Shown here in pieces: positions 1-11,622 of a DNA stretch of 64,000 nucleotides; the first letter of the stretch is position 1; the number at the start of each line of letters is the position of its first letter. The position numbers and the translations under genes were made by a program. Under the pieces are notes generated by a model. It did not search any database. It was given only the letters and a program-made list of their open reading frames with translations, and was not told the DNA's origin. The DNA comes from Excoecaria cochinchinensis (taxonomy: Eukaryota > Streptophyta > Magnoliopsida > Malpighiales > Euphorbiaceae), in contig CANTUQ010000159.1 in NCBI GenBank assembly GCA_947683425.1, positions 7,702,001-7,766,000 of the forward strand. The letters are read 5' to 3'.

Positions 1-441
1 CTCAACAAAGAATTCCCATGACACAGGATCAGGCATCTGAGGTTGTCTACACACTAGTTCCCACCATTCATACGCTGACCCTTGAAGCAAGGCCACGGCA
101 CACTCTGCTTGCAACTCCGGAGGACACCTAACTTCTCTCCAAGCCCTCTTCACCTTATCTAACCACCTCTCTGCCAACTGAGATTCATCCAACCCAGTTC
201 CATAAAAGTCTTCGGCCCCAGCTTTTCTCAAGTTCTCCATGGGAGGCCTAGGGGCAACCACTCTCTCCAAGACCCTCGCCATGTCCTGTGACAGCCTGAA
301 CATGGCTTCAAAAGGCATGGCAGCGGCCTCGGGGTGGACCCTAGCAGCTTGAGCCGACACAGTAACAAAAGGATCCCTAGCTTGAGGGTTCACACTTTTC
401 GCGGACTCCTCAAGAGGTCCACGAGCAGAATTAGAAGCCAT
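1..441 (-). pseudogene. gag: Ty3/gypsy gag, N-terminal part, element B (runs off the left edge)
   Basis: The reading frame is open on the minus strand from an ATG at 441-439 to the window edge, about 147 codons. It holds the Retrotrans_gag capsid signature: an AEDFYGTGLDE-like stretch, then LLQGSAYEWW and a DPVSWEFF motif near the edge. The same layout is seen in the gag of element D (43974-44813), with GTGLDEF, LLQGSAYDWW and DPMTWEFF, so both belong to related chromovirus-like Ty3 families. Gag forms the cytoplasmic virus-like particle that packages element RNA. The ATG lies about 100 bases downstream of the primer binding site at 541-553, as expected for a first gag codon. No stop occurs in the visible part; whether the rest is intact cannot be seen. 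Confidence 0.85.
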
Positions 442-540
442 CTAAGCAAACAAAGAGAATTGCATCAGCCAACACAGCCCTAGACATAGACACATCTATA
501 CACAGCATCACGTTAACAACACCAAGAAACACCTAAACCG

Positions 541-553
541 GGCTCTGATACCA
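541..553 (-). other. Primer binding site of element B (initiator Met tRNA type)
   Basis: On the minus strand this reads TGGTATCAGAGCC, the standard complement of the plant initiator-methionine tRNA 3' end. It lies five bases inside the LTR edge at 559, so it marks the 5' LTR/leader junction of a minus-strand element. Confidence 0.9.
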
Positions 554-558
554 CAACT

Positions 559-656
559 TGTAACACCCCCTACTCATACGTAGGCGATCCCATCCGATAA
601 GGAGTGAGATGCCGTATGGGTAAAGGTGCCACCACACAGAAACAGCATAAACATAC
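559..656 (-). mobile_element. 5' LTR of element B, gag-proximal piece
   Basis: The plus-strand view starts TGTAACACCCC next to the PBS. After 98 bp it is interrupted by element A at 657. The LTR continues at 15222 after A and its duplicated CATAC. The joined pieces make an LTR of about 2.55 kb, close to the 2.46-2.53 kb LTRs of the related element D. Confidence 0.85.
652..656. repeat. Left target-site duplication of element A (CATAC)
   Basis: CATAC directly precedes the TG of the A 5' LTR. An identical CATAC follows the 3' LTR at 15222-15226. A perfect 5-bp duplication fits a Ty3-type integrase and shows that A inserted here as one unit. Confidence 0.95.
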
Positions 657-899
657 TGTAGACACCGGGTCCCGAGTAGCCTTGATCAGGATTACCCAAT
701 GATGAAATTAAATGTGCCGATTAATAGGCAAAAAGAATGAAAGTTGAAAGTGATAATGTCCTTGTCGTTTTGATTTGTTAGGAATGAATAAAAATGTATT
801 TTAAAAATATTTTAAATATGTTTTAAAAATTATTTTGGGATAAAAGTTAGTTTTTAAATTATTGTGTTTTCATAGGAATTTAAAAAAAAAAAAATTCTG

Positions 900-1045
900 C
901 TTGAAAAAGCACGGCTTTGCTTCTTTGAAAGCACGGCTGTGCTTCTTTGAAAGCAGAGCTGTGCTTTGCGCTGCACAGCGTGAACGCGCGTGAAAGCACA
1001 GCCGTGCTTTTCTCAAAAGCACAGCTGTGCTTTTCAGTGCAGTGC
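900..1045. repeat. Palindrome cluster in the A 5' LTR (GCACGGCTGTGCTT words)
   Basis: About six variants of AAAGCACGGCTGTGCTTT stand close together, each an inverted repeat of AAAGCAC/AGC type. Two copies at 909 and 931 form a 22-bp tandem unit that is single in the 3' LTR. The cluster starts about 245 bp into the LTR and is much richer in GC than its AT-rich surroundings. Confidence 0.85.
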
Positions 1046-1943
1046 ACCCCATTTCGCCCTTTTTCCGTTTTTTTGTCATAATTTCTTCATTTTAAATGCT
1101 TTTTAACTCATTTTTTTTGCATAATTCAATTCTAAAATCCTTCTATCTTCCAACTCTCCAAATTCAGTTGTTTTTTTGAGTTATGGGAATTAAATTAATT
1201 TAATTTCTTTAATTAAAAAATCAGAATTTTGGGGGAAATAAAAAGGATTTTGGAGAGAGAATTAGGGGGGATTTTCTTTAGAAAATGTTTTTTTCTTCTT
1301 CTCTCTTCTCTCAACCAAATTCTCTCAATTTCTAAAGGAATTTCCAGCAATTCTTGAGACAAAAAAAAAACAATTTTTGTTCTTGAAAATTTTTCTTATT
1401 TTCAATTGACAACTTTTTACTTTAAGACAAATAAACTAATTGTTTGTTCTTGAGTAAAATTTATCTTTCAATATTTTATTTTTTCTTCTAATCATATTTT
1501 TTCAAATCAAGACAAGGAATTGGATCATCTACCTTCATTTCTTCAAGATCAATTTTGAGGGTAAACATTCTTGGCTCAATTTCTTAGTTTGATTTTTAAT
1601 TTCATTTCTTTTTTATTTAATTAATTAACATGTAAATTCTTTTAGTTCTATCATTTTATTCTTCTTTCTATTCTTTTGCTTTTTTATTCAATTGATTATG
1701 ATGTAAATTCTTTTAGATCTATTATTTAATTGTTCATATTTTTACTTATTTCTTTTTTGTTTAATTTGTTCATATCATTATTTCTTATTTTTATTTCTCA
1801 TTTAATTGTTCATGTTCATATTATTGTCATTTTTTTTAGTTCATATATATTATTAGTATCATCATTTAACATGTTTTATCATAATTGGCTTATTTTATTT
1901 TCATGTTATTCTTCTATTTTTAATTGGTTGTTTCATCTTCTTT

Positions 1944-2060
<117 letters not shown>

Positions 2061-3346
2061 GTTATTTGATTGTTCATATTCTATGGTATTATTATGTTAT
2101 TATTATTATTGTAGTTATTACCATCATTAGTATTATTATTATTATCCTTGTTCTTGTTTATTTTTATTATTACTATTATTATTTATTTCTTATACATGCT
2201 GATTTTTATTATTACCTTTGCTTTTTATACATGTTAGATATTGTTGTTGTTATTTTATATTTTTACACGTGCTGAATTTTATGTTTGCATTTTCTATTCA
2301 TATTTTTTTTATGCATGTTGAATTCTATTATCATTATTTTATATTTTATCTGCATGTTAAATTGTTAATTTGTTAAATTGCATATTTTTATTATGTCATT
2401 TTAATTTGTTTGTCATACATGATGCTTTTTTATTTGCTTTATTTTTATAGTATGTTTAACTCATTTTTATTACTAACATGGCTTTTATTTGTTTCTTTTA
2501 TTTCAACACTTATTTTTTATGTGTGAGTCTTTTCCATACCAAGTCGGAGCCCATGAAGATTTGAAGATCCATTTGGATGTTGTTTTTTTATTATTTTTAT
2601 TATTTTGTTTTCCTTTGGGTTTATTATTATGTAATTTGTAATAATAAATTTATTTTTATGCACGTTAATTAAAAAATCACAAAAATATTTATATTAATCA
2701 ATTTGATTTATTTTCTAAATAAAAATGGGACCAATGTCCTAGCTTTTCATTCAAAATAAATTGACCCTTTACAAAGTGTTTTCTTTAATTATGCATGAGA
2801 GGACCAATGTCCTTATTTTTAATAAATAACTCGATTTATGCATGAGTTGTATTTTATTTACAAATGGGGGTTATATTCCGCCACTAGTTTTATTGTAATT
2901 TATTTTACTTTCATTTATTTTATTTACCGATTTATTTATATGTTTGATATGCGTTTACTTAAATTGCATTAAAAATTGAATGAGAAATGGGATGAAATAC
3001 TAAATTCAAAACTTGATTATAAACTTAGCCAAGGTATGAATAAATGGGGAGTCCCGAACTTTCTCTGGTCTTTGGGCTCAACGATTACAATCCTCGGCTC
3101 CAGGGGGTAGAGGCTGAGATCTCCAAAATCTCTCTGGTTAGCCCAAGATGGATATGTATGCGCCGTCTTAGGCTCGATGAGGCTAGACGACCCTTCCCAA
3201 TGTTCTATTGGGTGGCGACTCCAAGAAACCTCTTTGTTGCCCAAAATAGACGCAGCTTGTAAATACCTTATAAGTTTTTATGAACCTCTCCCGATCGCCC
3301 TATGGCGGGCTTTCGGGAGGCATTCGAGGTTCGGCGCGCATCACAG

Positions 3347-3365
3347 TGGCGACTCCGCTGGGGAC
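3347..3365 (+). other. Primer binding site of element A (Tat/Ogre type)
   Basis: TGGCGACTCCGCTGGGGAC starts one base after the LTR. It matches the PBS class known from Ogre/Tat elements, usually assigned to an Arg tRNA. The minus-strand element E has a diverged form at 56491-56511. Confidence 0.85.
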
Positions 3366-4107
3366 ATTAGAGACTTCCCTTCGAAAATACCTAGAGTTTT
3401 ATAAAAACTTCATCTCTTTTCAAAATTGCATTACATATCATTAGAGCCTTAGATTTATGCTAGTTTGGTCCCTTTTCTAGCCCCGGTGCGTTCCCGAAGC
3501 ACGACCCAATTTTCACTCAATTTAGGGAAGTGTTAAGGATAATCACCAGCCCAAGCCTCGTACCGTCATGGTATATTAAATGGTGACCCAATTGATCGTT
3601 ATGCTCGTGATGAGCTAGACCTGTTGGCAGGGACCATGCTTGGGTAGCCCTAAAGTAACACCACCCTTTAACCAAAGCTCATGTAATGGTAATAGATACT
3701 TCCACTAGGTGAAATGTACCGTAATACCGTGCTTGCTACCTGGGCCATCATTTATTGAACAAAATTAGTTAAATTAAATGGTCTTCGTCAAAGGATTTCA
3801 TGCCCCGATGGGCCCATCTTAGTTTAATTGAGGTGTTTAAATACATAATGGCCAAACACTCATACGTGTGTACATTAGATAAGAGCTGTTATGCTGCCGG
3901 TTTTCCACCGTGCACCATACGCGTCTAAAGGGTTCCCTGTTAACCCTTGGATAAAGCCCACCTAGGAAAGAGACTATGCTACCTCGTGTCTGGGGGCAAT
4001 AAGGTTGGAAGGATCTATCTGCTTGCATGTGTTTGTCTATGTTGCATCAGCACGACCATGCATTGCATTTCAATCATGCATCATCCTAACGAGATGTATT
4101 TATTTAG
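3366..4107 (+). other. Leader of element A between PBS and gag
   Basis: This noncoding leader is conserved in element E (about 55743-56490, minus strand): both contain the block with TTGGGTAGCC/ACCACC, the stretch around GCACGACCATGCATTGCA, and GCATCATCCTAAC just before gag. The end reads TATTTAG followed by GCCATCATAG, while E reads TTTTGCAG before CCATCATAG, so a splice acceptor in front of gag is possible. No ORF here resembles a known protein. Confidence 0.6.
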
Positions 4108-5523
4108 GCCATCATAGATTTGCCCGGGTGGTTTAGGGGTCCCGACGGTCGGTTGAGAAGGATTCCACTCTTGGGGTTACCAGAGCTAGTGCCGTATCGG
4201 AGCACAGGTTCTCTTTCAGATAGTAGTGAGATTTTGTCTTCAGAATCATCAAGTATGTCTAATCCAGCCAGTGGGTCTGATGCAACCAGGAATATGATTG
4301 CCGAAGAAGTGGGAAGAAGAATGGAGGAGTTTGAGGCCAGAATGATGGCCATGATGGGCAACCTTGCCACAACCTTAGCTCCACTTGCAGGACAACAAGC
4401 TGCTGCTCCTATAAGGGGGCAAGATGAACAAGGGGCTGTGAGAGAGGACCCCCCTGCTGTAGCTAACCCACATGTGGTTGAGCAAAGAGCACCAGCACTT
4501 GTAGAGCGTAGAGAAGGACCTAGGTCTGAGGTTGACTTATGGGAAGAGGAGCAAGAGGAACAAATGGTAGCAAAGGGAAAGTTACCCAAGCTGGAGGAAG
4601 CAATGTGGAGGAAGATGGAGGAGAAATTTGAGGCTATGACCAGGATGATGACGATTGGAAGGGGAATGAATCCCGAGGATCAAGAGCTCGATGGTGATGA
4701 TCTGATCCCCCAGAACTTCAAGATGCCTGAGATCCCAAAATTTGATAGCGCCTTTGACCCTGCCGCACACATCAAGCAATACTCGCTGGTCATGAAGGGA
4801 ACGACCTTAACAAGAAAGCAAAAGATAGAGTATTTCTGCTTGAGTCTCACAGGAGCTGCTATTGATTGGTACCATGGGCTTGAGAGGAGGTCCAAGGAGG
4901 ATTGGGACTTGCTAACCGAAGAGTTTCTTAAGCAGTACGATTGCAGTACTCAGATGGAGGTCACTTTGAAAGATCTCGAGTTGCTACAGCAGAAGGCTGG
5001 AGAGTCCTTCCATGAGTACCTTACTCAATGGAGGAATCGGGTTATGGAGATGAAACGCAAACCGGACACTTCTGATCAGATCCGGCTATTCATTCGAAAT
5101 GCCAGCCCTTACTTGAGAGATGGACTGAAAATGAAGGGACTCAAGGATTGGGAGTCCTTGAAGGACATTGCCATAGAAGCAGAAGGAGAATATTTAGCCA
5201 AGAGGGCAAACAGCGAGTCCTATGCCAGAAAGGGATACAGCAATCAGGGGACAGCCAAGCCAGCAAGTTCAAGCAGCGATAACAGAGGTAGGAAGGCAGC
5301 TGAGGTGTCTGCAGGCGTAAGTCAGAGGTATTTCTCCAACTTGGGTAGGCCTTTATCATGGGTGCTGAAGAGGCTAGTAAAAGAAGGAAAACTGCGACCC
5401 CTATCACCTAGGCCGGCCAAGACCCAGGGGCAGCCAGGTCACAAGGAAAATGAATATTGTGCATTTCACCAACATACCGGGCATTTGACAGATGATTGTA
5501 TAACGCTAAGGCATCGGGTCTAA
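4108..5523 (+). pseudogene. gag: Tat gag polyprotein, element A
   Basis: The frame opens after a stop at 4105-4107 and runs about 470 codons. No ATG lies at the start of homology; the conserved N-terminus (GPDGRLRR) begins near 4135, so translation may need a spliced leader or a non-ATG start. In order there is an acidic and Glu-rich N-terminal third, the capsid region (MPEIPKFDS, AHIKQYSLVM, YFCLSLTGAAIDWYHGL, SFHEYLTQWRNRV), a Ser/Gly linker, and a zinc-knuckle-like end with YCAFHQHTGHLTDDC. Gag assembles the RNA-packaging particle. The frame stops at 5521 (TAA), where E and related elements continue; the same frame goes on to 6105. Element E carries a broken homologue at 54300-55740. Confidence 0.85.
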
Positions 5524-6105
5524 GATTTAATTGACAACAAGTAGATCACCAATCCTGAAAAGAGAGAAAGCAAGAAGAAGGCTAATTTCAATGCTGTGCC
5601 ACCACCTGTCTTTATGGTTGGGTCTAGCCTACCAGAATGGTATGTGATGCAGGATTTATACGGAAATGAGTATGTCGCTATCACTCGCCCTGAGGCAAGT
5701 GAAGAAGGGATTCCCGTGGTGACGATAGACTGTTGGTCCACTAGTGAGAGTGGAGATGAAGAAGATGAAGAGAAAGATGGAGAATTCACGGATCCATGGG
5801 ATTCGGAAGAGGAGGAAAGAGTTGAGGCTGTAACAAGAAGTGGGAGAGTGGTCCCAGAAGTTGATAAGCCGCATGACCCAGTGCAATCACATGCAGAAAA
5901 GGAGCCGGAAGAAAGTGCCATAGTAAAGCACCTGAAAAAGACCACGGCTCAGATATCAATTTGGGACCTTTTGAGACAGTCTCCCTCCCACATACAGAAA
6001 TTAGTTGAGGCATTGAGTGAGTCCACTGTAGCCACTACAATTTCTCCATCCGAGCTGCTAGACCTTGTAAAAAGGGGGATCTGGATAGAAACTGGTGTTT
6101 TCTGA
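5524..6105 (+). pseudogene. Gag C-terminus and gag-pro linker, element A
   Basis: This is the same reading frame as gag, after TAA at 5521 and TAG at 5542, both explicable as CAA and CAG changed to stops. It encodes DLIDNK, a PPPVFMVGSSLPEW stretch, a very acidic block (EDEEKDGEFTD region) and a helical tail ending WIETGVF. The next domain (protease) continues in another frame from about 6095, so a frameshift lies at the junction. Whether this was a programmed shift or a later indel cannot be told from one copy. Confidence 0.7.
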
Positions 6106-7100
6106 CGCAGACTTACCGGTAGAGGGCCGCAATCACAATCGGCCGCTGTACATCAAGGCTCAAATTGATGACAAGCATAGCGCTTGTGTTATGGTTGATA
6201 ATGGCTCATCCATAAATGTTTGCCCTCTAGTTGCACTTCAGGCTTTTGTGCTAAATGAAAGCATGTTGAGCAAGTCTGATTTAACCATCACAGCCTATGA
6301 CAATTCTCGAAGACAAGCATCGAGAACTTTTAGAGCTCTGGTCAGGACTGGGCCTATCGAGACAGAAATAGAATTTGTGGTCTTGCCTATCTCGGCGAAT
6401 TTCTCAGCTCTGCTTGGAAGGCCATGGTTTCATAAATTGGGAGGAGTGCCCTCTACCCTACACCAGATGATTAAGATACCTCATGAAGGAGAGGTGGTGA
6501 CTATTAAAGCAGCTAGAGAAAACCAAGTGTCTGCCTTGGGGATCTCTAATCAGCCATTCAGTGGTTTTTATATATCGATGATAGGAGAGGAGCAGGGCTT
6601 GGCAGATAGTCCTCAAGTGGTGAATATGATGAAGAAGATGCACTTTCTCCCAAGGGCTGGTCTGGGTAAAAACTCGCAAGGGCTGCAGGATGCTATCACC
6701 ACACAAGGCCAGAAAGATTGGAAGGGTCTGGGCTACAAAGGAGAGCATGGTAAAAAGAAAGTGTCGGAGAAGATCCCCCACATTTCAGAGAGTTTTGTCC
6801 CCTCATCTTTGATCTGTGCTTACACGGGAGAGGAGGAGCCTCTATGGGTAGATGGAAAGATCATTCCGGGGTTTGAAATCTTTAATGACGTCTTTGACTG
6901 GGATATTGGAGTTATTAAGTATGCAGAGAACTTATGGGATGAGGAGATCATGACTCAGTGCAGTGTCTGGGACAGGGATGAGCCTGAGGAGATTGTTACT
7001 GATAAGCTATTAGCCACCAGACTTAAGGGAAAGGAAAAGATGGTAGAGCCAGAGTTGAAATTTAAACATTTGAAGATTTCACCGGAGGTAGTTGAAAAGC
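6095..7100 (+). pseudogene. pro: Tat protease with G-patch-like segment, element A
   Basis: The start of the pol frame (VFSDADLPVEG) leads into an aspartic protease with VMVDNGSSINV, the DNGS form usual in Tat elements, and a LLGRPWFH motif about 80 residues later. The protease matures the gag-pol polyprotein. Further on, near 6650-6760, AGLGKNSQG and GLGY form a G-patch-like segment, which is known from Tat polyproteins and may bind RNA. An acidic linker follows up to RT. No stop falls in this part. Confidence 0.8.
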
Positions 7101-7369
7101 CTCCACCAAGCCAAGAAGTCAAAGCCCAGTCCGCTGCAACGACATCATCGACAGGGGATGAAGACAATAGTTATTTAGATACTATTTTTATGCCAAAACT
7201 TTTTAATGACAATGTTAATGTTTCTGATTACATCAATGAGATGAACAACTTTGCTTACTTGTGTGATGTTTCTGATGATTTCATTCCTCATGATCATAAA
7301 CATGATGCATTCATTTTTGACATTAACTCAACTAACACAACTGCATTTAATCTCGGAACTTTGGAGAAT

Positions 7370-8353
7370 CCAAAGGAAATTTTGATAGCATCAGACATAA
7401 CTCCTGAAGAGAGGCTAAAATTTGAGAGAATATTAAAAAAATATGAAAAAGTCTTTGCCTGGACCTACGAGGACATGCTGGGAATTGATCGAGATGTGGC
7501 CGAACATGCCATTCCAACGTACCCAAAGAGTAAACCGGTCAAGCAAAAACTCAGAAGACTTAGGCCGGAATGGGCTCAGAAGGTGAAAGAGGAAATCCAT
7601 AAGCAGATTGAGGCTAAGTTTTTACTGGAGGTTAAATACCCGATGTGGCTGGCTAATGTAGTTCTCGTGGCTAAAAAGGATGGAAATGTTCGAGTATGCG
7701 TGGACTATCGGGACCTGAACAAAGCCTGTCCGAAAGATGATTTTTCTCTCCCTCATATTGATGTGCTGGTAGATAGTGCCGCTGCTTGTATGATGTACAA
7801 CTTCGTGGACGGGTACGTAGGGTACAATCAAATCCTTAACAAGATAGTGGATCGGATCAAGACAACTTTCATCACCGAATGGGGTACTTTTACTTATCGG
7901 GTCATGCCTTTCGGATTAAAGAATGCAGGAGCAACCTATCAGAGAATAGCCACTAGAGTTCTTAATGACTTGATCCACAAAGAAGTGGAGGTGTATGTTG
8001 ACGACATGATGATCAAGTCAACTACCCGAGAAGGTCACTTTGAGGCTTTAGAGAAGTTCTTTCAAAGGATCAATAAGTATGATCTGCGCCTCAATCCCCA
8101 GAAGTGCATTTTTGGAATTACCTCAGGTAAGCTGCTGGGCCATGTGGCAAGCCAGAGAGGAATTGAAGTGGATCATGATAAAGTCAGAGCCATTAGGGAG
8201 ATGCCAGTGCCTCAGAAAGAGAAAGAAGTTAGAAGTTTCTTAGGAAAGCTTCAGTACATCAGTCGGTTTATTGCCAAATTGTCTTCGGTGTGTGAGCCCA
8301 TCTTTAAGCTTCTCAGGAAGAATCAGCCGGTGGCGTGGAATAATGATTGTTAA
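7370..8353 (+). pseudogene. Tat reverse transcriptase, element A
   Basis: The RT fingers, palm and thumb are read in one frame: KPVKQKLRRL, VLVAKKDGNVRVCVDYRDLN, a slightly unusual FVDGYVGYNQI, MPFGLKNAGATYQR, the catalytic YVDDMMIKS at about 7993-8019, then KCIFG, LLGH and VRSFLGKLQYISRFI. Both aspartates of YVDD are present. The frame ends with TAA at 8351, where QLAFD would be expected, a CAA to TAA change. It copies element RNA into DNA inside the particle. Confidence 0.9.
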
Positions 8354-8818
8354 TTGGCCTTTGACACTATTAAGGATTATCTCTTGAATCCACCAGTCTT
8401 AAGACCACCACAACGTGCCAAACCATTAATCTGTTATCTGGCAGTAGAAGACAATTCAGTGGGTGCCATGATGGCCCAGGAGGATGACTTTGGGGTAGAG
8501 TTTGCTGTTTACTATCTTAGCAAGAAATTCCTGACATATGAAGCCAAATATGTGGAAGTGGAAAAGATTTGCTTAGCAGTTGTTTGGGCTTCTAAGAAGT
8601 TGCGGCACTATTTTCATTCCTTCAATGTACAAGCGGTTGCTAAGCATAACCCGCTTAGGTACCTTCAGGAAGCGCCCTCTTTGCTGGGAAAGATGGGAAG
8701 GTGGTTACTACTATTGCAGGAGTTCGATAACGAATACATCACCAGGAAAACCATTAAAGGAAGAGCTGTAGCTGAGTTCTTGGCTGAGCATCCTATTCAG
8801 GGGGACCAATTCGAATAA
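8354..8818 (+). pseudogene. First (ancestral) RNase H domain, degenerate, element A
   Basis: The same frame continues after the stop at 8351. The fold signature of the Ty3 RNase H is visible (YYLSKKF, YVEVEKICLAVVWA, LRHYF). However, the usual TDAS start is replaced by AVEDNS and the usual TDH by AKHN, so active-site aspartates are missing. This agrees with the known loss of activity of the first RNase H in Tat elements, where a second domain takes over. The frame stops at 8816 after HPIQGDQFE. Confidence 0.8.
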
Positions 8819-9300
8819 AATTTCCTAGATGGAGATGTCATTGCCATAGCAGTACAAGGGTGACAATTGTTCTTTGATGGGGCAGTTAACAGTAAAGGGG
8901 CAGGAGCAAGGATCATTCTTACGACCCCGGATGGTGAAAAGCTGCCGTTAGCCAAAAAGTTGAGGTACAAGGCGACCAATAATGAAGCAGAATATGAAGC
9001 TTGCATCTTCGGATTGGAAGCACTGCTGGCTCTGGGGGCAAAGACCGTAGAAGTCTTCGGAGATTCTTCATTAGTAATTCGTCAGATCAGAGGGGAATGG
9101 TCAGTTAAAGAAGAGAGGTTGTTACCTTACGTAAAGCACTTGAGAATGTTGAGCAGCCAGTTCGAGACTTGCACTTTTCACTTCACCCCCAGGGATGAAA
9201 ATCAATTGGCTGATGCTCTAGCGACACTAGTGTCCATGTGGGATAATCCAACAGGGGTTACTATGAAACCCGTGCTAATCTCTAGCTCGGAAAAGCCACG
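8819..9300 (+). pseudogene. Second, archaeal-type RNase H (aRNH), element A
   Basis: After stops at 8816 and 8861 (TGA, probably from TGG) the same frame gives LFFDGAVNSKGAGARIIL, NNEAEYEACIFGLEA, VEVFGDSSLVIRQI and DENQLADALATL. That is the D-E-D-D set of a complete RNase H of the plant/archaeal type. It removes the RNA strand during reverse transcription. Its place between the first RNase H and integrase is diagnostic for the Tat lineage. Confidence 0.88.
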
Positions 9301-9329
9301 TTTTGAAGCTGAGCAGGTGATGGATGTTG

Positions 9330-10594
9330 GGGCCACTGATGGAAACCCTTGGTACTACGACATTCAGAATTATTTGGAACGGTCAATTTTTCCAGAGGAA
9401 GCCACCGAGAAAGACCAAAGGATGATTCGAAAGTTGTCCACTCAGTTCATCAGTGTAAATGGCACTTTGTATAAGAGACAAGTCGATGGTATCCAATTAA
9501 GATGTTTGGCGGAGAAAGAAGCTGAAAAGGTTATGGAAGAGGTTCATGCCAGAGTCTGCGGAGCTCACATGAATGGCTTAGCCTTAGCGAAGAAGATTAT
9601 GCGCCAAGGATTCTATTGGCTCACAATAGATACGGATTGTTCAAAATATGTGAAGCAATGCCAGTTATGCCAGCAATACGCGAATTTAAGGCATGTCCCA
9701 GTTTCAGAGCTGCATAATTTGACATCTCCATGGCCATTTGCAGCTTGGAGGATAGATATCATAGGCGAGATATGTCCTACAGCGTCTAATGGACACAGGT
9801 TCATTATAGTCGCCATTGATTATTTCACTAAGTGGGTCGAAGCCGAATCTTTCAAGAAGATTGATGCTAGGGATATGGCTAAGTTCATTGAGCGAAAAGT
9901 TGATATGCCGATATGGCCTCCCACAGCATATTGTATCTGATAATGGGGTGCAATTCTTAGCAGAAACTAAACAGATGCTTCAGAAGTACGGAATCCAGCA
10001 TCACAAGTCTTCTCCTTACTGTCCTCAAGCTAACGATGCGGTTGAAGCTGCAAACAAGAATGTGAAAAGAATATTGGCCAAGATGGTTCAGAGCTATAAG
10101 GATTGGGCGAAAAAGCTGCCTTTTGCACTCTGGGGTTATAGAACCACAGTCAAAACCTCTACGGGAGCAACACCATTCTCCCTAGTATATGGAACCGAAG
10201 CAGTTCTGCCGGTTGAAATTGAGCTGAAATCCTTAAGGGTAGTCATGGAAGCCGAGATTCCAGAGACAGAATGGGCACAACAGCGATTGTTGCAGTTGAA
10301 TCTATTGGATGAAGATAGGTTGAGAGCCTATTATCACAATCAGGTTTATCATAAGAGACTAGCTCGGTCCTTTGGCAAGAAGGTACGGAAGCACCCATTG
10401 AAAGAAGGGATTTGGTCTTTAAGATGATGAGGCCGGGAGTGCCGGACATACGAGGAAAATTCAGGCTAACCTGGGAAGGTCCGTTCATTGTGAAAATGTT
10501 GCTAATAAAGGGAGCATCAATCTTGGCAGACAGCGATGGGAATGAGTTTAAAGACCCGGTCAATGTCGATAGACTAGAAAGGTTCTATGGCTAA
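9330..10594 (+). pseudogene. int: Tat integrase with two frameshifts, element A
   Basis: An HHCC zinc finger (HARVCGAH, QCQLCQQ) leads into the catalytic core: the first Asp in WRIDIIGEICP, VAIDYFTKWVEAE, the second Asp in HIVSDNGVQF, and the Glu in AVEAANKNVKRIL. The frame shifts near 9900 into a second frame, and near 10405 into a third, where the C-terminal domain continues (FRLTWEGPFIV, DRLERFYG) to a stop at 10592-10594. The D,D,E residues all survive but the protein cannot be made in one piece. Integrase inserts the cDNA and makes the 5-bp target duplication. Confidence 0.88.
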
Positions 10595-11622
10595 AGACTA
10601 TAAAATAAAAAGAAGAGAATAAATGCCCCGCAGGTCAAAAACTGAAAAAAGGCGGCCTTGCTAAAATTGGGCGCCCTGTCAGGGTGAAAATCGAAAAAAG
10701 GCATCCTGGGCAAAAATTAAGGGCTGAGAGAAAATGTTCAATCGAGAAAATCCGAGAGGGCTGATTGATCACAGGAGTTTGATGCTTACAAGATCTATTA
10801 TGAGATTAGGTGTGGTCTTGTGTTTTTGATTTCTGTCAAATGAAGATCATGTATGATGAAATCATATAGAAATGTACTCAATTTTGCAATGAATAAAGAT
10901 TACTGTTTGCATTTTCAATGGCTTTTAGTTCTGCCTTAAAAATATATTATCTATTTATCTAATGACTGTCGCCTTTTTGATTTTGTCGGAAGGTGCCTAA
11001 GCAGATATGTGCTATTCATTCTTAGTGAAGCTTTTGATAATAACCTTATCTTGTAGTTCCTACAAAAAAAAAATATATATATAAAATAAACAAAAGCCGC
11101 TGGATTGGGTTGGGTCCATTCCAGGCAAAAATTAGGCAAAGGGTTGTGTGAAAATCCCCTAAGGGACGCATTTCCTGCAAAGAAAAGCTAGTGTGAAAAT
11201 CCACAAGGGATGCACTACCTTTAAAACAATGATGTTCAATGCCTGGAGCAATAGGGCGGCGTTACTTCAGATAATCCTATTTCAATCAGTTAACACACAA
11301 CACAGAACATGAATCCCGGGTAAATGATCATTGACCAGGGGGGCAAAGGATATACACCAGATGTCTCTTTCAGAAAAATTGTCGACGATCCTCAGGATTC
11401 AGGGGGCATGGTAGAGCAGACAAGCTATAACTTCAGCAAACCTTGGACCACCTAGGGCACAATCTATACATTTTTGCAAGCATTTGCATTCCATATCATA
11501 CACACGTGATTTCTTGTATATTCCTATGCATACAATCTTGCAGGAGAAATCGGCGGGGCACACCAACAAAAGCCGAGTGACGACACCAGTTCAAGCATCT
11601 AAAGGAGCACAGCTCAAAAATT
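10595..11622 (+). other. 3' untranslated region of element A, before the tandem array
   Basis: This is noncoding. It contains blocks shared with the minus-strand copies E (51640-53690) and F (62770-62950, 63420-63480): GGGTGAAAATCGAAAAAAGG, a GCTGAGAGAAAAT block followed by CTGATTGATCACAGGAG, and GTGAAAATCCCCTAAGGG / GTGAAAATCCACAAGGG with GATGCACTACC. Conservation across three copies suggests a family-wide 3' region rather than random filler. Confidence 0.7.
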
